A model generated the notes under the pieces. It was given only the letters and a program-made list of their open reading frames with translations. It was not told the DNA's origin and searched no databases. The position numbers were made by a program, and so were the translations under genes. Positions 12,037 to 21,368 of a DNA stretch of 64,000 nt are shown one piece after another (within the stretch, counting starts at the first letter, position 1; every line of letters starts with the position of its first letter). Location: positions 6,218,893 to 6,282,892 of the forward strand of contig NC_014623.1 of the NCBI RefSeq assembly GCF_000165485.1, in the 5' to 3' direction. Source of the stretch: Stigmatella aurantiaca DW4/3-1 (GTDB lineage Bacteria > Myxococcota > Myxococcia > Myxococcales > Myxococcaceae).

Positions 12037-12852
12037 GTGGCCCCTGGAAAAGTTCTCGGCGCGATGGTTGGGCTGATGATCGGGCTCTGGCTGGGAGGCC
12101 CGCTGTCCATCATTCTGTGCACCTTCGTGGGGGCCGTGGCTGGCCACTTCTACGACCAGGCCAACGCCCTGCCCCCCGAGGATCCCACCGAAGGGCTGCG
12201 CGAGCGTTTCGCCCCTCCCAGCGCCTGGGAGCGGGAGCCCCTGTCCCGCGCGGCCATCGACGAGCAAGCCCAGGAGCACTTCGCCCGGCACCTGTGTGCC
12301 CTCTTCATCGAAGTGGCACGGGCCGATGGGGACGTCGTCCGGGACGAGGTGCGGGTGGCGCGCGAGTACTTCCAGAACGAGCTGAAGTATGGCCCCGAGG
12401 CCCTGAACCTCGTGCGCAGGCACCTCAAGGAGTTTCTTGCCCACCCCCCCCACCTGGAGGCGTCCATCACGGCCTGCCGCGAGGAGCTGCCCACCGGAGA
12501 CCGCCTCCTGCTGGTCGACGCGCTCTACCAGCTCGCGCTCACCGACGGCCCCCTCCAGCGCTCCGAGCAGGAGTCCCTGCGCCAGATTGCCCAGGGACTG
12601 GGGCTGACCGACGAGGACCGGCGTGCCGTGGCCCTGCGGTACCTGGCCGTGGACGACACCCAGTATGCCCGGCTCGGGATCTCCCCCGACGCCACGGACG
12701 CCGAGGTGAAGCGCGCCTACCGGCAGCTTGCCACCGCCCACCACCCCGATCGCGTTGCCCACCTGGGCCAGGGAGCAATCGAGCAGGCCACCCGGCGCTT
12801 CCAGGAGATCAACGAGGCCTATGAAGAAATCAGACGCCTGCGCGGGCTATAG
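12037..12852 (+). CDS. DjlA-like membrane protein with TerB and J domains
   Basis: 271 residues from GTG at 12037, with an AGGGAG site just upstream. A glycine-rich membrane hairpin (about 5-35) is followed by a TerB-like helical domain (about 80-195) and a C-terminal J domain (about 205-270) with the HPD tripeptide in AHHPDRV. That order matches DjlA, a membrane co-chaperone that recruits DnaK. The neighbours (folD divergent, Smr protein downstream) do not add to the role. Confidence 0.88.
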   Translation: MAPGKVLGAMVGLMIGLWLGGPLSIILCTFVGAVAGHFYDQANALPPEDPTEGLRERFAPPSAWEREPLSRAAIDEQAQEHFARHLCALFIEVARADGDVVRDEVRVAREYFQNELKYGPEALNLVRRHLKEFLAHPPHLEASITACREELPTGDRLLLVDALYQLALTDGPLQRSEQESLRQIAQGLGLTDEDRRAVALRYLAVDDTQYARLGISPDATDAEVKRAYRQLATAHHPDRVAHLGQGAIEQATRRFQEINEAYEEIRRLRGL

Positions 12853-12894
12853 CCTGCGGTTAGAACCCTGGAAAAGCCCTGGAGCCCCGTCCCG

Positions 12895-13581
12895 ATGAGC
12901 CACCGCAACGGTCCCCCCAAGAAGAAGGAAGAGGGCTTCAACAACAACCCCTTCAAGGACGCGATCAAGTCCCTCCAGAAGAAGGAGAAGGCCCCCGAGC
13001 CCTCCAAGGCCAAGGCCCCTCCGCCGCCCCCTCCCAAGAAAAAGCCCGTCCCGGAAGAGGACGATGTCTCCCTCTTCTACGCGGCCATGGATGGGGTGCA
13101 GCAAATCACCGAACGCGGCGAAGCCCCTGCGCCCAATCCACGTCTGCCCGAGATCATCAACGAGAATGCCGAGGCCCTCGCACAGCTCTCCGAGCTCGTC
13201 GCGGGCCAGGGCGATTTCGATCTTTCGGACTCGAACGAGTTCATCGAGGGGACCTCCCCCGGCATGGACCGCAACCTGATGCGGGCGCTGCGCCGTGGAG
13301 ATTTCCCCCCCCAGGGCCAGCTGGATCTCCACGGGATGACCCAGGCGGAGGCCAAAGAGGCCGTGGAGCGATTCCTCACCAGCAGCCAGCGCGCCAAGAA
13401 GCGGTGCGTGCTCATCGTCCACGGCCGGGGGCTGCACTCCCACGATCAGATCCCGGTGCTCAAGGAGCAGCTCAAGGGGTGGTTGAGTCAGAAACGCGTC
13501 GGAAAGAGCGTGCTGGCGTTCTCCACCGCACGTCCCCAGGACGGAGGCACCGGCGCGGTCTACGTGCTGCTCCGCCGGTAG
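12895..13581 (+). CDS. Smr-domain protein
   Basis: 228 residues. The N-terminal half is charged and proline-rich (KKKEEGFNNNPFKDAIKSL, then a run of prolines). The C-terminal about 85 residues form an Smr domain with the signature LDLHGMTQAEAKEAVERF and the HGRGLHS motif. Stand-alone Smr proteins are nicking endonucleases or ribosome-collision RNases; the N-terminal layout recalls YdaL/SmrB-like proteins. It starts 42 bp after the DjlA-like gene. Confidence 0.88.
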   Translation: MSHRNGPPKKKEEGFNNNPFKDAIKSLQKKEKAPEPSKAKAPPPPPPKKKPVPEEDDVSLFYAAMDGVQQITERGEAPAPNPRLPEIINENAEALAQLSELVAGQGDFDLSDSNEFIEGTSPGMDRNLMRALRRGDFPPQGQLDLHGMTQAEAKEAVERFLTSSQRAKKRCVLIVHGRGLHSHDQIPVLKEQLKGWLSQKRVGKSVLAFSTARPQDGGTGAVYVLLRR

Positions 13582-13617
13582 CTGGACGCCTGGGCGGCAC
13601 TGTGCATACATACCGCC

Positions 13618-14613
13618 ATGGCTCGCGACCTCATCGATTTGCATATCCACGTGGGCGGATCCGTGGCGCCTCATGTCCTCTGGTCGATTGCGCACCAGCA
13701 GGGCTTCAAGCTTCCGGTCAAAAACTACTTCGACTTCGTCGACCTCATCACCTCCCGGCCTGGCAAGGTCGGTAGCCTCGATGACTATCTGAAGATCCTC
13801 CACACCTGGACGGAGAAGATCCAATCCTCTCCCAGCGCCATCGAGCGCTCGGTCTATGAGGTGATTGGCAAGGAGTACCGGGGCAGCCGGGTGACGCAAA
13901 TCGAGCTGCGCTTCAACCCGATGAAGCGCAACCTCAACTCCGAGCTGGACCTGGACCACATCATCCACGCGGCGCTGCGCGGCATGGACCGGGCCGTCCT
14001 GGAATACGACGTGAAGGTCGGGCTCATCTTCTGTCTGGCGCGCGAGTTCGACCACTCGCTCAACTCCATCCTCGTGGACAAGGCCATCAAGTACCGCACC
14101 CGCGGGGTGTACGGCATTGACCTGGCCGGCACGGAGAAGAACGCGATGGAGCTGCGCCCCGAGGTGGTGTCCCAGTACGAGGACCTCTTCGCCAAGGCCC
14201 GGCGCGCGGGCCTCAAGTGCACCGTCCACACCGGCGAGACGAAGGGAACGGGCGCCGAAGGGGTGATGGCGGTCATCGAGCGGCTCAAGCCGCACCGCAT
14301 CGGCCACGGCATCCGCGCGGCCTATGACGAGGCGGCGATGAAGATGCTCCGGGAGAACGACGTGGTGCTGGAGTTGTGCCCCACCTCCAACCTGCACACC
14401 AAGGCGGTGGAGGGGCTGGACGAGCTGCGGCACATCATCAAGACGTTCTGGGACCGGCGGGTGAAGTTCACCATCAACACCGACGGGCCGTACCTGCTGG
14501 AGACGGACATGCGCCGGGAGATCGAGCTCGTGGAGAAGAACAGCATCCTCACCCCCGAGCAGGTGGACCAGACGCTGGCCTGGGCGCGCCAGTCCTCCTT
14601 CATCCCCGCCTGA
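13618..14613 (+). CDS. adenosine deaminase family amidohydrolase with atypical active-site residue
   Basis: 331 residues. Family metal and catalytic motifs are present: DLHIHVGG (two zinc His), HTGE (zinc His plus catalytic Glu), HRIGHG (catalytic His) and the C-terminal zinc Asp in NTDGP. Canonical adenosine deaminases read NTDDP or STDDP, the second Asp contacting purine N7; here it is Gly. The substrate may therefore not be adenosine. Other 6-aminopurine or aminofutalosine compounds are possible. It overlaps pyrD by one base (TGATG), so the two are co-translated. Confidence 0.85.
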   Translation: MARDLIDLHIHVGGSVAPHVLWSIAHQQGFKLPVKNYFDFVDLITSRPGKVGSLDDYLKILHTWTEKIQSSPSAIERSVYEVIGKEYRGSRVTQIELRFNPMKRNLNSELDLDHIIHAALRGMDRAVLEYDVKVGLIFCLAREFDHSLNSILVDKAIKYRTRGVYGIDLAGTEKNAMELRPEVVSQYEDLFAKARRAGLKCTVHTGETKGTGAEGVMAVIERLKPHRIGHGIRAAYDEAAMKMLRENDVVLELCPTSNLHTKAVEGLDELRHIIKTFWDRRVKFTINTDGPYLLETDMRREIELVEKNSILTPEQVDQTLAWARQSSFIPA

Positions 14614-15725
14614 TGTACCGCCTCCTTCGAGCCCTCCTCTTCCTGCTCTCCCCGGAGCGCGCACACCACCTGGGACTCTTCACGCTGCGGCTGCTCGGCG
14701 CCTGGCCCGCCCTGTGCCGGCGCCTGCGGACGCGTGCCCTGCCCACGGCCTCCACGGACCTCTCGGTGGAGGTGGCGGGCCTGCGCTTCGCGCACCCGCT
14801 TGCCCTGGCCGCGGGCCTGGACAAGGACGCCGAGGCCGTGGACGGCCTCTTTGCCTGTGGCTTCGCCGCGGTGGAGATTGGCACCGTCACCCCCCGGCCC
14901 CAGCCGGGCAATCCCCGGCCGCGCCTCTTCCGGCTGCCCGAGCACCGCGCCCTCATCAACCGCATGGGCTTCAACAACCACGGCGCCGCAGTGGCCGCCG
15001 GGCACCTCCAAGCCCGCGCCTGGCACCCCGCCCCGCTGGGGGTGAACCTGGGCAAGAACAAGGACACACCGCTGGAGCAGGCCGTGGAGGACTATGTGGC
15101 CTGCGTGGATACCCTGGCTCCGCTGGGGGACTATGTCGTCGTCAACGCCAGCTCGCCCAACACCCCGGGCCTGCGCAAGCTCCAGGAGCCCGAGCAGCTC
15201 ACGGCCCTGCTGCGCGCGGTGAAGGCGCGGCTGGAGCGGGTGGCCCCCGGCAAGCCGCTCTTCCTCAAGATTGCCCCGGACCTCACCCCCGAGGCCGTGG
15301 ACGAAGTGGTGGACGTGGCCCTCGCTTGTGGGCTCTCCGGGCTCATCGCCACCAACACCACGGTGGCCCGTCCCTTCGCGCACCCCTTGGCGCAGGAGGC
15401 AGGAGGCCTGTCCGGTGCCCCCGTCCGGGAGCCCGCCAACGCGGTCATCCGCCGGGCCTGGCGGCGCAGCGGCGGCACCCTGCCCATCATCGGCGTGGGG
15501 GGCGTCTTCACCGCCCAGGACGTGTACGAGAAGCTGCGCGCGGGTGCCTCGGTGGTCCAGGTCTACACGGGGTTCATCTACGAGGGGCCGGGCATGGTGC
15601 GCCGCCTGGTCCAGGAGCTGGATGCGCTGCTGGCCAGCAACGGCTTCCGCTCCGTCCGCGACGCGGTGGGGGCGGACCATGCCACCCTGGAAAATGAGGA
15701 CGCCCGCCGGCCCCTTGGAGTTTGA
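14613..15725 (+). CDS. pyrD: dihydroorotate dehydrogenase (quinone), class 2
   Basis: 370 residues from the ATG overlapping the preceding stop. It oxidises dihydroorotate to orotate with FMN and quinone at the inner membrane. Class 2 features are the hydrophobic N-terminal membrane-association segment (YRLLRALLFLLSPERAHHL), AGLDKDAEAV, INRMGFNN, the catalytic-Ser region VNASSPNTPGL and GVGGVFTAQDVYEKLRAGA. It is coupled to the deaminase-like gene, placing pyrimidine synthesis beside a nucleotide-salvage-type enzyme. Confidence 0.96.
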   Translation: MYRLLRALLFLLSPERAHHLGLFTLRLLGAWPALCRRLRTRALPTASTDLSVEVAGLRFAHPLALAAGLDKDAEAVDGLFACGFAAVEIGTVTPRPQPGNPRPRLFRLPEHRALINRMGFNNHGAAVAAGHLQARAWHPAPLGVNLGKNKDTPLEQAVEDYVACVDTLAPLGDYVVVNASSPNTPGLRKLQEPEQLTALLRAVKARLERVAPGKPLFLKIAPDLTPEAVDEVVDVALACGLSGLIATNTTVARPFAHPLAQEAGGLSGAPVREPANAVIRRAWRRSGGTLPIIGVGGVFTAQDVYEKLRAGASVVQVYTGFIYEGPGMVRRLVQELDALLASNGFRSVRDAVGADHATLENEDARRPLGV

Positions 15726-15835
15726 CCGGCGAGCGCCCAGGCTCCGTCCCGAAGGACCAAGCCCGTTGATTGCCTAGCCCCTCTAATTTGGATACTCCGG
15801 TATTTCCCGTCAAGCCCTTTTATCGAGATTTATTC

Positions 15836-16993
15836 TCAGTTGAGGGCTGAGCGGGCCACGCTCTGGTAAAGGGCATGGTGGCGCTGAACCATGCGCTCCA
15901 GGGACAGCTCCTTCTGGACGAAGGCCCGCGCGGCCTGACCCATCTGCTGAGCATGCCCGGGGTTGGACAGGATGTGGCGGAAGGCCTGGCAGAGCCGGGC
16001 CGGGTTTTCAGGAGGCACCACCAGGCCCCGCTCCCCATCGACGATGAGGTCCGTGTTGGCACCCACCGACGTCACCACCATGGGCAGCCCCGCGGCCATC
16101 CCCTCCATGACGGCGTTGGACATGCCCTCGGCGGAGGAGCAGAGCACCCCCATCGTCGCCCGGGCATAGAGCGCCGGCACGTCGATGCGGTGTCCCAGGA
16201 AGTGGGCCAGGTCCGACACGCCCATCTCCGCGGCCTGCTGCTCCAACTCGGCCCGGCGAGGCCCATCGCCCACCAGGAAGGCATGCAGGGTCTGCCCCTC
16301 CTGGCGCAGCATGCGCAGCGCTTGCAAGAGGTCCTCCTGGCGCTTCACCGGGTGGTTCATGTTGGCCACATGCAGCACCACCGGCGCCCCGCCCGTGTCC
16401 GGCACGGGCTGCAAGAGCCCTTCCTGCATCCGCGCATCGAAGCGCGGCAGATCCAAACCATTGTGGATGACGCTCACGCGCGAGGCGGGAACCCCCTCCT
16501 CCTCCACGAGCATGCGGCGGATGGCCTCCGCGTTGGCCACCACATGGTCGGCCATGCGGCTGAACCCGGCGTGGACGGCCCGCTTGGCTGGGCCGTGCCA
16601 GTGGGCCAGGTCCAACCGCCCCACGATGACCTTCGTCCCCGCCAGCTTCGCCGCCGGGACGACCAGCATCGTCGAGTAGAAGTCGTGCACGTGCACCAGC
16701 GAGATCTTCTGCTGCTTGAACCACCGGGCCAGCCGGAGGATCTGCCAGGCCGTGTTCGGCCGCATCAGCGAACCGTTGAGCGGAAACTCCTCCGGCTTGA
16801 AGCCAAGCTCCCGGAGCGTGCCCACCAAGGGCCCCGCATCCTGAAGAACGGAGACTTGGAGACGATAGCTCTGCGGCAACCCGCGTAAGAGCTCCAGCAC
16901 CTGAACTTCCGTACCGCCGATATGAAATGACCGGGTGAACTGCATCAAGCGGATAGGCTCTTCGCCCTGCCCCGCTGCCTTCTCAGGCCGCAT
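15836..16993 (-). CDS. GT4 family glycosyltransferase
   Basis: 385 residues. It shows a GT-B fold with an N-terminal acceptor domain (FTRSFHIGGTEVQVLELL) and a C-terminal donor domain with the E-x7-E region SSAEGMSNAVMEGMAAGLP followed by VVTSVGANTDLI. It likely adds a sugar from a nucleotide-sugar donor to an exported polysaccharide or O-antigen. The 5' end overlaps the upstream O-antigen ligase-like gene by 11 bp, so the two form a coupled pair. The sugar is unknown. Confidence 0.9.
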   Translation of the reverse strand: MRPEKAAGQGEEPIRLMQFTRSFHIGGTEVQVLELLRGLPQSYRLQVSVLQDAGPLVGTLRELGFKPEEFPLNGSLMRPNTAWQILRLARWFKQQKISLVHVHDFYSTMLVVPAAKLAGTKVIVGRLDLAHWHGPAKRAVHAGFSRMADHVVANAEAIRRMLVEEEGVPASRVSVIHNGLDLPRFDARMQEGLLQPVPDTGGAPVVLHVANMNHPVKRQEDLLQALRMLRQEGQTLHAFLVGDGPRRAELEQQAAEMGVSDLAHFLGHRIDVPALYARATMGVLCSSAEGMSNAVMEGMAAGLPMVVTSVGANTDLIVDGERGLVVPPENPARLCQAFRHILSNPGHAQQMGQAARAFVQKELSLERMVQRHHALYQSVARSALN

Positions 16994-18266
16994 GCCCTGA
17001 CCCCTCCCACGCCGCCGCGCTCTTGTCCGCGGCCGGCATCCGTTGCACGACCAACGCGGTCTCCGCTCGAGTTTGGGCGATGCGATGCGCGCTCGCCGCC
17101 AGTCCGAACAACACGTAGAGGTGCGCGGACAAGATGTAACCCGAGAAGAGATCGCACACGAGATAGCCTGCCATCGACGCCGCCAGGGCCCTTGCCAACC
17201 AGCCCATCTGCGAGTCCTTCGACGCCGCGAAGGCCCCGCCCGTGGCGCCCCCCGCGAACACGAGGAACAACGTCAGCCCCAAGAAACCCAGCTCGCCAAT
17301 GACGTCCAGGAAGATGTTGTGCGCCACGTAGGCCCGCCGCGCCTCGGGGGGCGCGTAGAGCGGCCACGCATAGCGGAAGCCTCCCGCGCCCACCCCCAGC
17401 AACGGCTTGTCCAGGCTGATGCGCGAAGCCACCTGCCAGGCGTACACGCGGCCCATGGCGGAGGCATCCTCGTGGAAGGACGCCACCGTCTCGTTGCGCT
17501 GCCAGAAGCTCTTCGGCGCGAACAGCACCAGGCCCAGGGCGAGCAACGCGCCCACCACCAGCGCCTGAATGCGCCGCTTCTCGCGGATGGCCCACACCCC
17601 CATCGCCACCGAGAGGCCAATGAAGCCGCCGCGCGAGTGGCTCAGCACGATGGCCATCACCGACAGCACCGCCGCCAGCGCGCACGCCACGCGCATCAGC
17701 CAGCCGGATTCCTTGCGCGCCAGGAAGGCCACCGCCAGGGGCACCACCATCGCCATGTTCATCGCCATGTGGTTGGGGTCCGCGTAGACGCCCACCCAGC
17801 GGGACCGGTAGCCCTCCACCATGTCCACGCCCGTGCGGTACCAGTCGATGACGCCAATGGACGTCACGATGGAGCCCAGCACCATCGCTCCACACATCAT
17901 CGCGAGCCGCCGGCCCGAGGTGATGACGTTGATGATGGTCAGATAGATGGCGGTGAGCTTGAGCAGCTCAATGCCCGTGAAGCGTGTCAGCTCCGGATGG
18001 ACAGACCAGGCAACGGAGGCAAACGCCAGGCCCGAAAAGCCCAGCAGCGCCAACCCCCGCGCACCGTCGAAGTAAAGCGGCTCCGCGCGCCCCAGCCGGC
18101 GCAGGGCCATCAGCCCCGCCGCCAGACCCGAGGTCAACAACGCCAGCCGCAGTGGTGCCAGGGCGGAAATCCACTCGCCAGGCACGGCGTACATGACCGC
18201 CGCAAAGCCCACCAGCGCGTAGAATGCCAGGACATCACGTTGCTGCCCCTGCTCGCCCACACCCAT
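16983..18266 (-). CDS. O-antigen ligase/polymerase (WaaL/Wzy-like) membrane protein
   Basis: 427 residues with roughly ten to twelve hydrophobic helices and a large periplasmic loop. The Wzy_C-type core includes GVGAGGFRYAWPLY and the AHNIFLDVIGELGFLG signature. Such proteins join or polymerise undecaprenyl-linked glycans on the periplasmic face of the inner membrane. It is first of a two-gene operon with the GT4 gene. Ligase and polymerase cannot be told apart from sequence alone. Confidence 0.88.
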   Translation of the reverse strand: MGVGEQGQQRDVLAFYALVGFAAVMYAVPGEWISALAPLRLALLTSGLAAGLMALRRLGRAEPLYFDGARGLALLGFSGLAFASVAWSVHPELTRFTGIELLKLTAIYLTIINVITSGRRLAMMCGAMVLGSIVTSIGVIDWYRTGVDMVEGYRSRWVGVYADPNHMAMNMAMVVPLAVAFLARKESGWLMRVACALAAVLSVMAIVLSHSRGGFIGLSVAMGVWAIREKRRIQALVVGALLALGLVLFAPKSFWQRNETVASFHEDASAMGRVYAWQVASRISLDKPLLGVGAGGFRYAWPLYAPPEARRAYVAHNIFLDVIGELGFLGLTLFLVFAGGATGGAFAASKDSQMGWLARALAASMAGYLVCDLFSGYILSAHLYVLFGLAASAHRIAQTRAETALVVQRMPAADKSAAAWEGSGHAA

Positions 18267-18415
18267 ACCTTCCTCCCGGCTACTTCCGCTTTTCCGGAAA
18301 CGCGTGTCCTGGCCTTAGCAGGCAACATGCCAGCTGCCCTTCTGGGCAAAAGCCCCGTGGATCCAGTGCCTTGCGGCCGAGTGCCCTCGGGACGACGCGG
18401 AGGAAGCTGTAAGAA

Positions 18416-20074
18416 TTACGCTGTCGGATTTCCCTCCATGGGCAACACGACAGACAGGGCCGGGTCCAAACGGCCCTCCTGAAGGTAGGGGGCGGCGATC
18501 TCCTCGCGCAGCCGTTCCAGGGACACCTTCACCAACCGTTGCAACTCTGGACGCGCCTCGGCCACCACCCGGGGCTCCAGCGTGTCCAACGCGCGTTGCT
18601 CGGCGCTGGGGCGCACCACCGGCGCCTGCGGCGTCCCCTCGAAGAGCCGCTCACACAGCTCCACGGTGTGGCCCAGCGGCACGGGCCGTGGATTCACCTG
18701 GCCTTCGAGCACGGCCATGGCCACCGCGGAGACGAAGAGCCGGTCCACCCCCAGCACCTCCAGCGGCACGCCGAAGCGGGCCACCACCTGATGGGCCGCG
18801 CTGGCATTGCCCAGCACCCCCTGGAAGAGGGCCACCTGGGCCTCCGCCCGGGCCAGCAGCGCCTCGCTGGCGGCAATCTCTCGGAGGGAGCGGAACGGCA
18901 CCGGCTCCGCCCCGGGGACGCGCAGCGCGCGGCGAGGACGCTTGAGGCGCAGCGCCTGAAGGGCCGCGGCCTCCTCCGGGAAGACCATCAACGTCTCATC
19001 CACGCGGGCCTCGGGCCTCTTGGCCAATCGGTCCGCCCGGAACTTCAGGGCCAAGGTCAGCGAGAAGCCGGTCTGGAAGATGCGCCGCAGCGGCGTGTCG
19101 CGCACCAGCTCCGGGGCGAGGGAAGGCTCGGCCCCGCTCAGGTGCTCCAGCCCGAGCGACAGGTAGTCGCGCACCATCTCTCCGACAGAGCGCACCGCCT
19201 CCAGATCTCCCGGATCCGCCAGCTCCGCCACCAGGGCCGCGTTGGCCACCCCGCGCAGCTCGTCCTCGAGGTTCTCCCGCTCCAGCTCGGACAGGCCTCG
19301 CAAGGCGGCGTCCAGGTAGTCCACCCGTTCCTGGGCGGGAACGAGCGCCGCCGGCCCACGCCGGGCGGGCGCGGTGCCCGTGTCCACGCGGCTGAAGAGG
19401 CTGGCCGCCTCGTCGAGCGTGGGAAAGCCCAGATCCTGGAGCCGCGCGGTGCGGAAACGGTAGGCGGCCTCCTCCAGCTCGCTGGGGATTTCCCAGCGCG
19501 TGGCCTCCAGCAGACGCACCGCCTCGAAGGGGTTCTCGGCGATCAAGTCGTTGAGGATCGTCCGCAACGCCGCCTGCTCCACGCCCTCGACCTTGAACTC
19601 GATGAGGTAGCGCCCCTCGGGCGTCTCCATCGTCACGCCGGGAGGATGGACGTCCGGGTCCTCCTCCAAGTCATGGACGTTGGTGAACTCGCGCAGCAGG
19701 TACTCCAGCACCTCGAGGTCCACCCCGTGCAGCTTGCGCAGGAACTCCTCGGGCGAATCGCCCCGCGCGGCCCGCAGCCAGGTGAGCACCCCGTGCACAT
19801 CGATGCGATCCCGCTTCCAGGCCCCCAGATCCACGAAGGCCCGGAACTGCGCGGGCGAGGCGAGCTGAACGAGCTCGGTGGTATCCGCCAGCCCCACCTC
19901 CTGAATGGTGGAGAAGAGCAGCTCCGCCGGGAGCGACCGCACCAAGGCCTGCGCCTCGGGGGACTCGATGAGGGCATCCAGCCGCTTGCGGGGCGGGAGC
20001 TGGGTGAGCTGCCGGCGCAACTCCCGGAGGGCGAGCTGCGCATCCTTGCCGTTTCCCTGCTTGTTCTCGGGCAC
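18416..20074 (-). CDS. DUF6178-like protein of unknown function
   Basis: 552 residues, Leu/Glu/Arg-rich, mostly helical by composition, without signal peptide or membrane segment. The N-terminus (RELRRQLTQLPPRKRLDALIES) and the middle segment around FRAFVDLGAWKRDRIDV and EFLRKLHGVDLEVLEYLLRE match my memory of DUF6178 proteins found in deltaproteobacteria. No catalytic motif is apparent. It lies 23 bp downstream of engB on the same strand, so an operon is likely. Confidence 0.7.
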   Translation of the reverse strand: MPENKQGNGKDAQLALRELRRQLTQLPPRKRLDALIESPEAQALVRSLPAELLFSTIQEVGLADTTELVQLASPAQFRAFVDLGAWKRDRIDVHGVLTWLRAARGDSPEEFLRKLHGVDLEVLEYLLREFTNVHDLEEDPDVHPPGVTMETPEGRYLIEFKVEGVEQAALRTILNDLIAENPFEAVRLLEATRWEIPSELEEAAYRFRTARLQDLGFPTLDEAASLFSRVDTGTAPARRGPAALVPAQERVDYLDAALRGLSELERENLEDELRGVANAALVAELADPGDLEAVRSVGEMVRDYLSLGLEHLSGAEPSLAPELVRDTPLRRIFQTGFSLTLALKFRADRLAKRPEARVDETLMVFPEEAAALQALRLKRPRRALRVPGAEPVPFRSLREIAASEALLARAEAQVALFQGVLGNASAAHQVVARFGVPLEVLGVDRLFVSAVAMAVLEGQVNPRPVPLGHTVELCERLFEGTPQAPVVRPSAEQRALDTLEPRVVAEARPELQRLVKVSLERLREEIAAPYLQEGRLDPALSVVLPMEGNPTA

Positions 20075-20097
20075 GCCGCGTGCCTACCACACCCCGC

Positions 20098-20718
20098 CTA
20101 CAGCCGGGTGGCCTTCCCGAAGGTCCCCAGGAGCGCGTTCCACACCTCGTCCACGCCGATCTTGTCGACCGAGGAAAACGCGATGACCGCCTCCAGGGGG
20201 AGGTCGAGCTGCTGGGCGAGCGCCTGAATGCGGGGCTTGCGGCGCGCCTTGGCCAGCCGGTCGATCTTCGTGGCGACGACGAGGACCCGCCGGTCCTTCT
20301 CCTGGAGGTAATCCAGCGTCTGGAGATCATCCGGCGTGGGACCGATCTCCGCGTCGATGATGCTCACCACGGCCTCGAGGCGGTGCCGCTTGTCGAGGTA
20401 GGTGGTGATCATCTCGTTCCACTGGACCCGGTCGGCCTTGCTCGCCTTGGCGAAGCCGTAGCCGGGCAGGTCCGCCAGCCGCACCTGGTGGCGGTGGCCG
20501 TCGCGGTCCAGCTCCACGTCGAAGAAGTTGAGCGTGCGCGTGCGGCCCGGGGTATTGGAGACCCGCACCAACTTCTTGCGCCCCGTCAGGGTGTTGATCA
20601 TGGACGACTTGCCCACGTTGGAGCGGCCCACGAAGGCCACCTCCGCGGAGTGCCCGGACGGGTAGCCCTTGGGCTCCGTGGCGGTAATGACGAAGCGGGC
20701 GTCGATGAGTTTGATCAC
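20098..20718 (-). CDS. engB: ribosome biogenesis GTP-binding protein EngB/YsxC
   Basis: 206 residues. This TRAFAC GTPase is needed for large-subunit assembly. It shows the P-loop GRSNVGKSSMIN, switch II DLPGYGFAKAS and the specificity motif TKIDRL. The start at 20718 gives typical length. It is adjacent to the tetraheme cytochrome gene (4 bp between that stop and this start) and the DUF6178-like gene, all on the minus strand. Confidence 0.96.
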   Translation of the reverse strand: MIKLIDARFVITATEPKGYPSGHSAEVAFVGRSNVGKSSMINTLTGRKKLVRVSNTPGRTRTLNFFDVELDRDGHRHQVRLADLPGYGFAKASKADRVQWNEMITTYLDKRHRLEAVVSIIDAEIGPTPDDLQTLDYLQEKDRRVLVVATKIDRLAKARRKPRIQALAQQLDLPLEAVIAFSSVDKIGVDEVWNALLGTFGKATRL

Positions 20719-20722
20719 GCGG

Positions 20723-21214
20723 CTATTTCTTCACGGGCTTGGGCGGGGGGGCCTCGGCGCGGGGCGCCCGGCGGGCCCGCTCGGGGGTCCAATGGTCGAT
20801 GGCCTTGAGGGACTCCACGAAGTTGAACGGCCTCAGGGACGGCGAGGAGGCATCGTGGCAGGTCCGGCACATCTTCTCCGACGGATCCACCAGCCCCACC
20901 AACCGGGCCAGCTCCGCGTCCTTCATCACATACTCGGGGGCGTAGTACTGGCCGCCGCCGTGGCACGTCTCACAGGTGATATGGGCCGTGGCCTGCTGCG
21001 CCTGATCCGGGGAGTGGCAGGACAGGCAGCGCGCATCCTTCTTCTGGGCCTCGGAGAGCGAGTCCATGGCCCGGGCATGCTTGGACTGCTGCCAGGCGTT
21101 GTAGGCTTCAGGGTGGCAGCCCTTGCAGCTCTCCGGGCCAATGAAATCCGCCGCCCGGGCAATGCCTGACGTGGCCAGGAGAAAGAGGAGAATCCAGGAG
21201 CCGGAGGACCGCAT
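20723..21214 (-). CDS. periplasmic tetraheme cytochrome c
   Basis: 163 residues from the ATG at 21214, giving a clean signal peptide (WILLFLLATSGIARA, cleavage before ADF). Four CxxCH motifs are visible: CKGCH, CLSCH, CETCH and CRTCH, as in cytochrome c554-like multiheme proteins. The C-terminal 40 residues are Pro/Arg-rich. It is presumably a periplasmic electron carrier; its partner is not in the window. An ATG 14 codons upstream (21256) is an alternative start. Confidence 0.88.
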   Translation of the reverse strand: MRSSGSWILLFLLATSGIARAADFIGPESCKGCHPEAYNAWQQSKHARAMDSLSEAQKKDARCLSCHSPDQAQQATAHITCETCHGGGQYYAPEYVMKDAELARLVGLVDPSEKMCRTCHDASSPSLRPFNFVESLKAIDHWTPERARRAPRAEAPPPKPVKK

Positions 21215-21368
21215 CGCCAGCGGAACTAGCAGAGCCCCCCAGACGGAGCAAGGCATCTGGTGGTTGAATGCATTCCGGACATCATCGTCCCGGGTCAGAA
21301 TCTTGAGACCGCCCCCGGGAATCCGCTTAAGTGGCCTGGACAACTGGATCGACCGGTAGGAGTTCGTG

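Noticed and set aside
12847-14664. 605-codon open frame on the minus strand
   Set aside because: Antisense to the Smr and deaminase-like genes, both of which have clear family motifs in the other strand.
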